A stretch of DNA of 48,626 nt from assembly GCA_003142815.1 (NCBI GenBank), contig PLNP01000016.1, positions 1 to 48,626 on the forward strand, in the 5' to 3' direction. Positions 7,427-17,047 of the stretch are shown here, piece after piece (positions within the stretch are counted from its first letter, which is position 1; each line of letters starts with the position of its first letter). Position numbers and translations under genes: made by a program. The notes under the pieces are model-generated. The model saw nothing but the letters and a program-made list of their open reading frames with translations, searched no databases and had not been told where the DNA came from. The stretch is from Rhodanobacteraceae bacterium (GTDB lineage Bacteria; Pseudomonadota; Gammaproteobacteria; Xanthomonadales; Rhodanobacteraceae).

Positions 7427-9529
7427 ATGACAAAGCCCGATTCCTCTGCCACCAGCGCTGCCGCGGAGCGCCTGGCGAACCTGATCGACAGCGCGCGCCC
7501 CGACCTCGCGGCGATGGAGGCATCAAGCAGCCGCCAGCGCTTTCCGCGCGATGCCGAGATCGCACGCCTGCATGGCATCGCCTTGCTCCAGCTCGGCCGA
7601 CTCGGCGAAGCGCGTGCGGCACTGGAGGGTGCACGCGAGTTGTCGCCGCGATCGATCGAAGTGCTGTGCAATCTCGGCAGCGTGCTGCTCGCGAGCGGCG
7701 CAGCGCCGGCAGCGCTCGCTGCGCTCGAACACGCTCAGGCGTTGGCGCCGACGCACCCCGCCGTTCTCAACGGCCTCGGCAACGCGCGGCGTGCGACGGG
7801 CGATCTCGCCGGGGCACGCGATGCGTACGAACAGGCGACGCGTGCGCTGCCGGACTACATCGGTGCATGGTTCAATCTCGGTGCGATCCAACTCGCGCTG
7901 GGGGAAATGGCGCAGGCCGAGCGCGACGCGCAGCACGCGTTGACGCTCGCTCCGAGGCATCCCGAAGGGCTGCTTCTGCTCGGCCACGTTCTCGCTGCAC
8001 AGCGGCGCTACGCCGAGGCGGAAGCCGCGTACGCCGCGGGTGCAAGGTCCGCGCCGGCTGACGCGCGTTTCCCGTACCAGTGCGGCTTGATGGCCGAGGA
8101 ACAAAAGCACCACGCCGCCGCGGCCGCGGCGCACGCGCGCGCGCTGACGCTCGATCCGCACCTCGATCACGCGCTCGGCCAACTCGTTTTCCTGCGCCGG
8201 CAGCTCTGCGACTGGCGCGATATCGACCCCCTGTCGGCGCGGTTGCGCGCGCGCGTCGGCGAAGGCGCGCCGGGTATCGCGCCGTTCGGTTTTCTCGCCG
8301 AACCGGCGGCTGCCGACGAGCAGCTGCGTTGCGCGCGCACCTGCGCCGCCGGCATCGAGGCCAGCACGGCGTCCTGGCGCGCACGGCTTGCGTTTGCGCA
8401 TCCACGGCAGAGGCCTGATGCGCCGCTGCGCGTCGGTTTCGTCGCCAATGGTTTCGGCCATCATCCGACCAGCCTGTTGATCGTCGCGATGCTCGAAGCG
8501 CTGCGCGAACAGGCGATCGAGATTCATCTGTTCTCGACCGCCCCCGCAGATGGCAGTCCGATGCTGCGACGCCTGCGCACGGCCGCGCACGCATGGCACG
8601 AATGCGTGAACAGGACACCACAGGCACTGGCCAGCACCATTCATGGCGCAGGCATCGAGGTGCTGCTCGATCTCGATGGCTACTGCAGCGGCGCGATGCC
8701 GGCTGCGTTCGCGTTGCGCCCGGCGCCGGTGCAGGTGAACTGGCTCGCCTATCCGGGCACGTTGGGCGCCGCGTGGATCGATTACGTGATCGCCGATCGC
8801 GTTGTGCTGCCGGACATGCTGGACACTCAGTTTTCCGAGCAAGTCGTCGCGCTGCCGCGCTGCTTCCAGCCGTCAGACCCGACCCGCGTGGTCGCCGAGC
8901 CGCCATCGCGCATCGCCTGCGGACTGCCGGAAACCGCCGTCGTCTACGTCTGTTTCAACAATAGTTTCAAGATCAATCCGGCGAGTTTCGAACGCATGCT
9001 CAGCGTTCTGCGAGCGGTGCCCGATTCGGTGCAGTGGCTGCTGTGTGGCCCGGACGGCGCGGACCAGCGCCTGCGCGCGCATGCCGCGCAGCACGGTGTC
9101 GACGCGGATCGCCTCGTGTTCATGCCGAAGCTGCCGCACGCGGACTACCTCGCGCGCTATCGGCACGCGGATCTTTTCCTCGACACCGCGCCGTACAACG
9201 CGCACACCACCGCGTCGGACGCGATCTGGGCCGGCTGTCCGGTGCTGACCGTGGCCGGCGCAACCTTCGCCGCGCGCGTTGCCGCAAGCCTCAACCATCA
9301 TCTCGGCATGCCGCAATTGAATGCACGAGACGATGCGGCATTCATCGAATTCGCCACGCACATTGGACGCAATGTCTCCGCGCGGGCCGCACTGCGTGCC
9401 GAGCTCGCCGCGTGCCGGCAACGCAGTGGCCTGTTCGACATGCGCGGCTACGCGGCCGACTTCGCAGCGATCCTGCGCAAGATGTCGCAGCGCCATCGCG
9501 CCGGATTGGCGCCCGGTCCTCTCGATTGA
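7427..9529 (+). CDS. TPR-containing O-GlcNAc transferase-like glycosyltransferase (GT41)
   Basis: The 700-residue protein has about seven degenerate TPR repeats (residues about 15-270; for example VLNGLGNARRATGDLAGA), then a GT41 catalytic region like eukaryotic OGT/SPINDLY. Matching motifs are GFVANGFGHHPTS with the family His, FALRPAPVQVNWLAYPG, FNNSFKINP with the Lys expected to contact UDP, and DTAPYNAHTTASDAIWAG. It should transfer a sugar from a nucleotide donor to Ser/Thr or another acceptor protein in the cytoplasm. In bacteria such enzymes often modify flagellins or adhesins, but no acceptor gene is nearby. The start is the ATG at 7427; the ribosome site is weak. The moaB-like gene follows after 37 bases and is probably cotranscribed. 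Confidence 0.88.
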   Translation: MTKPDSSATSAAAERLANLIDSARPDLAAMEASSSRQRFPRDAEIARLHGIALLQLGRLGEARAALEGARELSPRSIEVLCNLGSVLLASGAAPAALAALEHAQALAPTHPAVLNGLGNARRATGDLAGARDAYEQATRALPDYIGAWFNLGAIQLALGEMAQAERDAQHALTLAPRHPEGLLLLGHVLAAQRRYAEAEAAYAAGARSAPADARFPYQCGLMAEEQKHHAAAAAAHARALTLDPHLDHALGQLVFLRRQLCDWRDIDPLSARLRARVGEGAPGIAPFGFLAEPAAADEQLRCARTCAAGIEASTASWRARLAFAHPRQRPDAPLRVGFVANGFGHHPTSLLIVAMLEALREQAIEIHLFSTAPADGSPMLRRLRTAAHAWHECVNRTPQALASTIHGAGIEVLLDLDGYCSGAMPAAFALRPAPVQVNWLAYPGTLGAAWIDYVIADRVVLPDMLDTQFSEQVVALPRCFQPSDPTRVVAEPPSRIACGLPETAVVYVCFNNSFKINPASFERMLSVLRAVPDSVQWLLCGPDGADQRLRAHAAQHGVDADRLVFMPKLPHADYLARYRHADLFLDTAPYNAHTTASDAIWAGCPVLTVAGATFAARVAASLNHHLGMPQLNARDDAAFIEFATHIGRNVSARAALRAELAACRQRSGLFDMRGYAADFAAILRKMSQRHRAGLAPGPLD

Positions 9530-9566
9530 ACTTCCCGCCGAAGGCGCCACGCGCTACGCTCGCGCC

Positions 9567-10088
9567 ATGACCGCACAGACCGACTTCGTTCCGCTCACCC
9601 TCTGCGTGCTGACCGTGTCGGACACGCGCACGCCCGACAACGACACGTCGGGCGATTACCTCGCGCTGTCGATTGGCCAGGCGGGGCATCGCCTGCACGA
9701 GAAGCGCATCGTCAAGGACAATCGCTATGAAGTGCGTGCGATTGTCGCGCACTGGATCGCCGATGAAAGCATTGATGGCGTGATTGTGACCGGCGGCACC
9801 GGTTTCACCGGGCGCGATTCGACGCCCGAAGCGATCGTGCCACTGCTCGACAAGGAGATGCCCGGCTTCGGCGAGATGTTCCGCGCGATCAGCTTCGACG
9901 AGATCGGCGCGTCGACGATGCAGTCGCGCGCGTTCGCGGGGCTCTCGAACAACACGTTCGTGTTCTGCCTGCCGGGTTCGACATCCGCCTGCCGTACCGC
10001 GTGGGAGAAACTGATTCGCGCGCAGCTCGACGCGACGACCAAGCCGTGCAATCTGGCCGGGTTGATGCCGCGCTTGCGCGAGATCTGA
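9567..10088 (+). CDS. moaB: Molybdenum cofactor biosynthesis protein MoaB
   Basis: This is a MoaB/Mog-fold protein of 173 residues, the usual length. The family adenylates molybdopterin or binds it during molybdenum cofactor assembly in the cytoplasm. Signatures are LTVSDTRTPDNDTSGDY, then VIVTGGTGFTGRDSTPEA, the conserved pterin-binding GGTG motif, and FCLPGSTSACRTAWEKLI. The ATG at 9567 starts the family alignment at MTAQTDFVPL. In this order of bacteria moaB often stands away from the other moa genes, as here. It lies between the GT41 gene and ppk2 in what looks like one transcription unit. Confidence 0.9.
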   Translation: MTAQTDFVPLTLCVLTVSDTRTPDNDTSGDYLALSIGQAGHRLHEKRIVKDNRYEVRAIVAHWIADESIDGVIVTGGTGFTGRDSTPEAIVPLLDKEMPGFGEMFRAISFDEIGASTMQSRAFAGLSNNTFVFCLPGSTSACRTAWEKLIRAQLDATTKPCNLAGLMPRLREI

Positions 10089-10126
10089 CCGGTGGGCGTG
10101 AGCAGCTCGTGTGGGAACCTCATACC

Positions 10127-10903
10127 ATGAAAGAACTCAAGAAGAAAAAATTCGCGCACGAGCTGGAGGAGCTCTACGAAGACCTGGTCAGCCTGCAGCG
10201 CTGGATCATCAGCAGCGGCAAGCGCGTCGTGGTGGTTTTTGAAGGCCGCGACGCGGCGGGCAAGAGCGGCTTGATCAAGGCGATCAACGAACCATTGAAT
10301 TCGCGTTTCACGCGCATCGTCGCGCTCTCGAAACCGAGCGAGCGCGAATCGACGCAGTGGTATTTCCAGCGCTACATCGACCATCTGCCCGCGGCTGGCG
10401 AACTCGTGCTGTTCGATCGCAGCTGGTACAACCGCGCCGGCGTCGAACGCGTGATGGGTTACTGCACCGACGCCCAATATCGGCAATTCCTCGCCGACTG
10501 CCCGGTGTTCGAGAAAATGATCACCGACGACGGCATCATCCTCTTGAAATACTGGCTCGCGGTCGATCAAAAGGAGCAGGAGCAGCGTTTCACCGAGCGC
10601 GCGAACGATCCACTCAAACGCTGGAAGATTTCACCGGTCGATCTCAAGGCGCGCGAACACTATGCCGCTTACGGCAAGGCACGCGATGTGATGCTGCGCG
10701 CGACCAACGCGGAATGGGCGCCGTGGTTCGTCGCCAATTTCAATGACCAGAAACGCGGCCGACTCGACGTGATCGCGCACCTGCTGTTGCGCCTGCCCGA
10801 ACGGGTGCCGCCGGACAAGCCGCTGAAGCTGCCGAGGCTGAAAGACAAGCCGGGCCGCGAGAAACTGCCGAGCCGCGAGTTCTGGATACCCGAACGGTTC
10901 TGA
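10127..10903 (+). CDS. ppk2: Polyphosphate kinase 2
   Basis: PPK2 enzymes transfer phosphate between polyphosphate and nucleotides, usually making GTP or ATP from the diphosphate. The 258-residue protein has a Walker A loop (FEGRDAAGKSG, about residues 38-48), the PPK2 lid/Walker B signature LFDRSWYNRAGVERVMGY, and KYWLAVDQKEQEQRF. It is a single-domain PPK2, and the Asp of FEGRD is the expected catalytic residue. ADP/AMP/GDP preference cannot be set by eye. The start ATG (MKELKKKKFAHELEELYEDL) lies 38 bases after moaB. A palindromic hairpin (10910-10941) ends this cluster. Confidence 0.93.
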   Translation: MKELKKKKFAHELEELYEDLVSLQRWIISSGKRVVVVFEGRDAAGKSGLIKAINEPLNSRFTRIVALSKPSERESTQWYFQRYIDHLPAAGELVLFDRSWYNRAGVERVMGYCTDAQYRQFLADCPVFEKMITDDGIILLKYWLAVDQKEQEQRFTERANDPLKRWKISPVDLKAREHYAAYGKARDVMLRATNAEWAPWFVANFNDQKRGRLDVIAHLLLRLPERVPPDKPLKLPRLKDKPGREKLPSREFWIPERF

Positions 10904-10909
10904 CCCAAG

Positions 10910-10941
10910 CTCGTCGTCCCGGCTTTCGCCGGGACGACGAG
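10910..10941. terminator. Long hairpin between convergent ppk2 and secF
   Basis: CTCGTCGTCCCGGC (10910-10923) pairs perfectly with GCCGGGACGACGAG (10928-10941) around a TTTC loop. There is no T tract, so it is either a factor-assisted terminator or a dispersed REP-like palindrome. A related unit (CCCCGGCTTCCGCCGGGGCG) occurs at 23824-23843. Confidence 0.6.
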
Positions 10942-10961
10942 CCATTGCTTACCTGACGCGC

Positions 10962-11900
10962 TCAAGGTCGGCGCGCGAGTTCCGGGTTTTCCTTGCTGAC
11001 TTGCATCAGGTCGGCCTTCGAGACACCGAGCCAATACAGGATCGGATTGGCGAAGAAGATCGAGGACAACGTGCCGATCACGATGCCGATCAGCATCGTC
11101 AGCGCAAAGCCGTGCACGGCCGGTCCGCCGAAGAAGAACAGCGCGAACATCGCCAGAGCGGTGGTCAACGAGGTCATGATCGTGCGTGACAGGGTCTGGT
11201 TGATTGCGCGGTTGAGGATCGCGTACGGCTCGGCCTTGCGCGTCATCCGGAACAGTTCGCGCACGCGGTCGAACACGACGACCTTGTCGTTGATCGAATA
11301 GCCGACCACGGCGAGCACCGAGGCCAGCACGGTCAAGTCGAATTCCTTCTGGGTCAGCGCAAAGAAGCCCACCGTCAGGATCGTGTCGTGGATTTCGCTG
11401 GCAATCGCGGCGATCGCGAAACGCTTCTCGAAGCGGATCCCGATGTAGATCATGATGCCGAAGATCACGAACACGATCGCAACGATACCGTTGGTCTTGA
11501 GTTCGGCCCCGACCTGTGGACCGACGAAGTCGTGGCGTTTCAGCGCCACGTCCGCGCGTCTGGCCTTGAGCGCCGTGAGCACGTCGGTCGCGACCTTGTC
11601 CGCATTCTTCTGGTCGGCCTGCGGTTGCAGGCGAATCGAGACATCTCGCGTGCCACCAAGACTCTGCACCTGCGCGTTGTGGAAACCGCCGGCTTCGAGC
11701 GCGGCACGCACCTGGTCGACCTCGACCGAATTGGTGTAGCCCGCCTCGACCAGCACGCCGCCGGTGAAGTCCAACGCGTAGTTCAGGCCGCGGGTTGCGA
11801 TCACGCCCAGCGACCCGATCACCAGGATGATCGAGATAATGATGCTGACCTTGCGCCAGCCGAGAAAGTCGATGTTGCTGTTCGGATTGAAGAGTTCCAT
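10962..11900 (-). CDS. secF: Protein translocase subunit SecF
   Basis: SecF is an inner-membrane RND-type subunit that with SecD uses the proton gradient to help SecYEG release exported proteins. The 312-residue product starts MELFNPNSNIDFLGWRK. It has a first membrane helix (about 17-37), LDFTGGVLVEAGY in the periplasmic P1 start, and five C-terminal helices. The D4-region motif GYSINDKVVVFDRVRE carries the conserved Asp and Arg. Its start codon is 3 bases after the secD stop, so the two are cotranscribed and probably translationally coupled. Confidence 0.97.
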   Translation of the reverse strand: MELFNPNSNIDFLGWRKVSIIISIILVIGSLGVIATRGLNYALDFTGGVLVEAGYTNSVEVDQVRAALEAGGFHNAQVQSLGGTRDVSIRLQPQADQKNADKVATDVLTALKARRADVALKRHDFVGPQVGAELKTNGIVAIVFVIFGIMIYIGIRFEKRFAIAAIASEIHDTILTVGFFALTQKEFDLTVLASVLAVVGYSINDKVVVFDRVRELFRMTRKAEPYAILNRAINQTLSRTIMTSLTTALAMFALFFFGGPAVHGFALTMLIGIVIGTLSSIFFANPILYWLGVSKADLMQVSKENPELARRP

Positions 11901-11903
11901 TGT

Positions 11904-13814
11904 TCAGGCTCCTGCGTGCGAGTAGCCACTGCCAAGCGCCAAGCCTTTCAGCTTGCGTCCGCTGTGCACGAGGTTGGTGATGGCGTGGGTCACCGTGACC
12001 GAGGTGAACATCGAGGTCAGGATACCGATGAAGAGGGTGACGCCGAAGCCGCGGATCGCGCCGGAGCCGAGCGTCATCAGCGCGAGCGCCGCGAGCAGAT
12101 GGGTCACGTTCGCGTCGAGAATCGTCGCCCAGGCCTTCTCGTAACCGGCCCGGATCGAGGCCAGCGGCGTCGAGCCGTTGCGCAGTTCCTCGCGGATACG
12201 TTCGCAGACCAGCACATTCGCGTCGATCGCCATGCCGAGAGTCAGCACGATACCGGCGATGCCGGGCATGGTCAGGGTCACCCCGATCGCAGACATGACC
12301 GCGAGCAGCAGCACCAGGTTGAAGAACAATGCGATGTCGGCGATCAGGCCGAATAGCCAGTAGTAGAACGCCATGAACACGAGCACCGCGGCGAGGCCGA
12401 GCAATACCGCGCTGACGCCCTTCTGGATATTGTCCTTGCCGAGGCTCGGGCCGATCACACGTTCCTCGACGATGACCACCGGCGCGGCCAAGGAGCCCGC
12501 GCGCAGCAGCAGGGCGAGGTCGGAGGCAACCTTGTTGCTTTCGAGGCCGGTGGTCTGGAACCGGTTCGAGAACACGCCGCGGATGCTCGCGCTGTTGATC
12601 ACCTCTTCGGTGACCTTGGTGCTGCGCACTTCCTTGCCGTCGACGATCTTGATCTCGGGCGTGCGCTCGACATAGACGACCGCCATCGGCTTGCCGATGT
12701 TCTGGGTCGTGAAGTCAAGCATCTTGCGTCCACCGGACGCATTCAGCGTGACCGACACCGACGGCGTGCCGCTCTGCTGATCCGGCGCGCTCGACGCGTC
12801 GACGAGCTCGTCGCCGGTCGCGATGACCTTCTTCTTCAGCAGCATCGGAATCGGTTTGCCGTCCGGGCCGCGCTCGCGGCGATAGAAGAGCTTGTCATCG
12901 GGCGGGATCTGGCCGGATTTTTGTGCCTCGAATGCATTCGCGTTCTCGTCGACCGCGCGATATTCGAGGGTCGCGGTCGCGCCGAGGATCTTCTTCGCCT
13001 CGGCGGTGTCCTGCACGCCCGGCAGTTCCACCGCGATACGCGAGTCGCCTTGTTGCTGGATCAGCGGCTCGGCGACACCGAGCGCATTGATGCGGTTGCT
13101 CAGCGTGGCCTGGTTCTGGCGAATCGTGTTGAGCGCGACTTCCTTGATCTTCTGGGGCTTCACACTCGCATCGAGCGTGTAGGTGTCGCCAAACGTCTTT
13201 CCATTCGAAACGACGACATCCGGCACCTTCGAGCTGATCGCCGCCAGCGACGCATCACGATCCTCGGCGCTGCGCAATTGCACGACGACGCCCTGCGGGC
13301 CACGCCCCACCGACTGGTAACGAATGTTCTTGTCGTGCAAGACGACGCGGATATCGTCTGCATAGCGCTGCGCCTGCTTGTCCATCACGTCCTTGTCGTC
13401 CACTTCCATCAGGAAGTGCACACCGCCTTGCAGATCGAGACCCTTGGGCATTTCCTTCGCGCCGATCGCGCGCATCCAGTGCGGTACGGTCGAGGCGAGA
13501 TTGAGCGCGACGACGTATTGGTCGCCGAGCGAGGTCTTCAGCAGTTCCTGCGCTTTCGCCTGCAGCTCATTTTCGCCGGTCGGCAGGCGCACAAGCAGAT
13601 GATCGCCGTTGAGCTCGATGCTCTGAAACGTGATCTTGTCCTTCTCGAGGATGCCTTGGACCTGCTCCTTGAGCGCCTGGTCGACCGTCGCGCCGCGATT
13701 GGCCGTGATCTGCACGGCCGGCTGCTGCAGGAACAGGTTCGGCAGGCCGTACAGGACGCCGAGCAACAAAACCACTATGACCAGCGCGTATTTCCAGCGG
13801 GGAAAATCGTTCAT
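11904..13814 (-). CDS. secD: Protein translocase subunit SecD
   Basis: SecD is the larger Sec accessory membrane subunit. The 636-residue protein has an N-terminal helix (YALVIVVLLLGVLYGLPNLF), a long periplasmic head with GLDLQGGVHFLMEV, and six C-terminal helices. LGMAIDANVLVCERIREELR carries the conserved proton-path Asp. The length fits proteobacterial SecD (about 615-640). It lies between yajC (110-base gap) and secF in the usual order. Confidence 0.97.
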   Translation of the reverse strand: MNDFPRWKYALVIVVLLLGVLYGLPNLFLQQPAVQITANRGATVDQALKEQVQGILEKDKITFQSIELNGDHLLVRLPTGENELQAKAQELLKTSLGDQYVVALNLASTVPHWMRAIGAKEMPKGLDLQGGVHFLMEVDDKDVMDKQAQRYADDIRVVLHDKNIRYQSVGRGPQGVVVQLRSAEDRDASLAAISSKVPDVVVSNGKTFGDTYTLDASVKPQKIKEVALNTIRQNQATLSNRINALGVAEPLIQQQGDSRIAVELPGVQDTAEAKKILGATATLEYRAVDENANAFEAQKSGQIPPDDKLFYRRERGPDGKPIPMLLKKKVIATGDELVDASSAPDQQSGTPSVSVTLNASGGRKMLDFTTQNIGKPMAVVYVERTPEIKIVDGKEVRSTKVTEEVINSASIRGVFSNRFQTTGLESNKVASDLALLLRAGSLAAPVVIVEERVIGPSLGKDNIQKGVSAVLLGLAAVLVFMAFYYWLFGLIADIALFFNLVLLLAVMSAIGVTLTMPGIAGIVLTLGMAIDANVLVCERIREELRNGSTPLASIRAGYEKAWATILDANVTHLLAALALMTLGSGAIRGFGVTLFIGILTSMFTSVTVTHAITNLVHSGRKLKGLALGSGYSHAGA

Positions 13815-13924
13815 GCTTGAGTCCGATGCGACAACAGTCTTGGTGCGGATTGACGAGGGCGCGGGCCGCCGTCATTCCGACCTGGGAGCGGCCGGGAGCG
13901 TTCTCCAGTGAGGGGGAAATTCAC

Positions 13925-14257
13925 TCAGGACGCTTTCAGCGTGCCTTTCGGCAACACCGCGGAGATCGCCTGTTTCTGCAGCTTGACGACGACACCCGAA
14001 GCGATTTCGAGGGTCACGAACTGGTCGGCGATAGCGTCGACTCGGCCGAGTATGCCGCCGTTGGTCAGCACTTCGTCGCCCTTGTTCAACGCGACGATCA
14101 TCAAACGCTGTTCCTTGGCGCGTTTCATCTGCGGACGGATCAGCATGAAATAGAAGATGCCGAACAGGACAATCAGCGGCAGGAACGAGATCAGCGGGTT
14201 TTGGGCCGCGATCGTTCCTCCCGCCTGAGCGTAAGCATTGGCAATGAAGAAGTCCAT
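13925..14257 (-). CDS. yajC: Sec translocon accessory protein YajC
   Basis: YajC is a small single-span inner-membrane protein that copurifies with SecDF. The 110-residue product starts MDFFIANAYAQ and has one hydrophobic helix (about 24-45, PLISFLPLIVLFGIFYFMLI) followed by RPQMKRAKEQR. It ends in a beta-rich cytoplasmic part (LNKGDEVLTNGGILGRV). I placed the start at 14257 because GGAG lies 6-7 bases upstream; the longer reading frame adds an Arg-rich stretch unlike the family. Confidence 0.95.
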   Translation of the reverse strand: MDFFIANAYAQAGGTIAAQNPLISFLPLIVLFGIFYFMLIRPQMKRAKEQRLMIVALNKGDEVLTNGGILGRVDAIADQFVTLEIASGVVVKLQKQAISAVLPKGTLKAS

Positions 14258-14404
14258 GGTTGCTCCAGCAAGGAATCTGCAGCGGGCGCGAAACCGGACC
14301 CGCCAAAAAGGCCGCGAATTATGCCATGCCACGGCAGCAGGCGCATCGCTTGAGGGGACGCAGAGCCGAAAATGCGGGCGGAAGGGGGGCGCTCTTGGCC
14401 CCGA

Positions 14405-15586
<1,182 letters not shown>

Positions 15587-15600
15587 TTACGAATTCCGAA

Positions 15601-16635
15601 TCAATCCCGTCCCGGCGGCAGGATCAGCATCGCATCGCCGTACGAGAAGAAACGATAGCGCTGCTCGACCGCATGCCGGTACGCATCGAGGATCAGTTCG
15701 CGCCCGACAAAGGCCGACACCAGCATCAGCAAGGTCGATTCCGGCAGATGGAAATTCGTGATCAGCGCGTCGATGCTCGTGATCCGATAACCCGGGAAGA
15801 TGAAAATCTGCGTTTCGCCGACGAACGGCTCCAGCTCGCCGGCGCGACTCGCGCTTTCCAGCGCACGCACGACGGTCGTGCCGACCGCGATCACCCGCCC
15901 TTCTCGCGAGCGCGCGTGACGGACCTTCTCGACCAGTTCGGCGCCGACATTCAGCCACTCGCGATGCATCGTATGGTCTTCGAGCCGTTCCGCGCGCACC
16001 GGCTGGAACGTACCGGCACCAACGTGCAGCGTCACGTAGCCAAACTCGACGCCGCGTTCACGCAGCGCGCGCAGCAATGTCTCGTCGAAATGCAAACCCG
16101 CGGTCGGCGCCGCGACCGCACCGGACTCGCGCGCATAGACAGTCTGATAGCGCTCGTCGTCGGCGGCGTCGGCAGCGCGATCAATATAGGGCGGCAACGG
16201 CATCCGCCCGACCCGCAGCAGAAGTTTCTCCAGCGGCTCGGTGGTCTCGAAACGCAGCAGGAAGAACTCGCCGTCACGGCCGAGCACACTGACTTCGGTG
16301 CCGTCGTGCAAGACGATGCGTGCACCCGCCTTCGGTTTCTTGCTGACGCCGAGCTGCGCGCGCGCCTCGTGCGTGCCGGTCACGCGTTCGATCAGGATCT
16401 CGACCGCGCCGCCGCTTTCCTTGTGCCCGAACAATCGCGCCGGCAGCACGCGGGTATCGTTGAAGACGAGCAGGTCGCCGGGGCGCAACAACGTCGCCAG
16501 ATCGGTGAAGCGATGATCCTCGAAGCGCCGCGCAGCCGCATTGACGACCAGAAGCCGGCTCGCTGAGCGCTCGGCCAGCGGGCGCTGCGCAATCATTTCG
16601 GGCGGCAGATCGAAATGGAAATCGGATTTGTTCAA
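15601..16635 (-). CDS. queA: S-adenosylmethionine:tRNA ribosyltransferase-isomerase
   Basis: QueA moves the ribosyl group of S-adenosylmethionine to preQ1 in tRNA, making epoxyqueuosine. Family features are [19 protein letters not shown] at the N-terminus, [16 protein letters not shown], the motif [21 protein letters not shown], and near the end [20 protein letters not shown]. With the TTG start at 16635 (MNKSDF) the protein has 344 residues, matching the usual 340-356. No ATG exists at the right place; the first ATG upstream lies beyond a GGGATTC repeat. The ribosome site is poor, so the exact start remains open. Likely first gene of the queA-tgt-yajC-secDF unit. Confidence 0.95.
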   Translation of the reverse strand: MNKSDFHFDLPPEMIAQRPLAERSASRLLVVNAAARRFEDHRFTDLATLLRPGDLLVFNDTRVLPARLFGHKESGGAVEILIERVTGTHEARAQLGVSKKPKAGARIVLHDGTEVSVLGRDGEFFLLRFETTEPLEKLLLRVGRMPLPPYIDRAADAADDERYQTVYARESGAVAAPTAGLHFDETLLRALRERGVEFGYVTLHVGAGTFQPVRAERLEDHTMHREWLNVGAELVEKVRHARSREGRVIAVGTTVVRALESASRAGELEPFVGETQIFIFPGYRITSIDALITNFHLPESTLLMLVSAFVGRELILDAYRHAVEQRYRFFSYGDAMLILPPGRD

Positions 16636-16640
16636 GAGCC

Positions 16641-16671
16641 GGGATTCGGGATTCGGGATTCGGGATTCGGG
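16641..16671. repeat. GGGATTC tandem repeat (four units)
   Basis: Four exact copies of the 7-base unit GGGATTC plus a final GGG lie immediately upstream of the queA start. Short tandem repeats of this unit are common between genes in Xanthomonadales (established knowledge). Copy number could vary between strains. Confidence 0.88.
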
Positions 16672-16994
16672 AATGGTAAGGCAGGTCCACGCTTCGTCGC
16701 ACACTATCGACGCGATCGAGCGCAGCGATGCCGCCATAGCTTTTGCAAATCGCCTTCAGCTCGGCCGCTGCAACGTTGTGAAGCTGGCGCATGGAACCAC
16801 TCCCATTGTGATCATGGGAGCCACTTTAGGATTGCGCACGGGAATGCCCCAGAAACAGCCATCAGGCATCGCAGGTGACGGATGTCATGCCGCGCACAAG
16901 CCTGCCGGAACGCATCGCGGGGTACCACCGCCAGTAGCACTGTGGTAAATTACCGACTTGTCGTTTTTTCCATTCCAATCAAAGATTAAAGCGG
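16672..16994. other. Intergenic region between divergent queA and aminotransferase genes
   Basis: No known gene is recognised. On the minus strand an ATG at 16792 with GGGAGTGG 6-7 bases upstream opens about 41 codons ([20 protein letters not shown]...) before running into the GGGATTC repeat. It may be the start of a truncated gene. Upstream of that ATG lies a palindrome, CTCCCAT/ATGGGAG (16800-16820), placed like an operator. A second perfect palindrome, GGTAAATTACC, is at 16944-16954, upstream of the aminotransferase leader. Confidence 0.4.
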
Positions 16995-17026
16995 ACGTGC
17001 CCGCACCCGGTTCGGGGCGGGCACGT
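16995..17026 (+). promoter_or_regulatory. Leader hairpin before the aminotransferase gene
   Basis: ACGTGCCCGC (16995-17004) pairs perfectly with GCGGGCACGT (17017-17026) around a 12-base loop. It ends 10 bases before the ribosome binding site GGGAGG (17037-17042). It could control translation or stabilise the mRNA; it matches no riboswitch I know. Confidence 0.45.
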
Positions 17027-17047
17027 GTCGTTTACCGGGAGGTTCCG

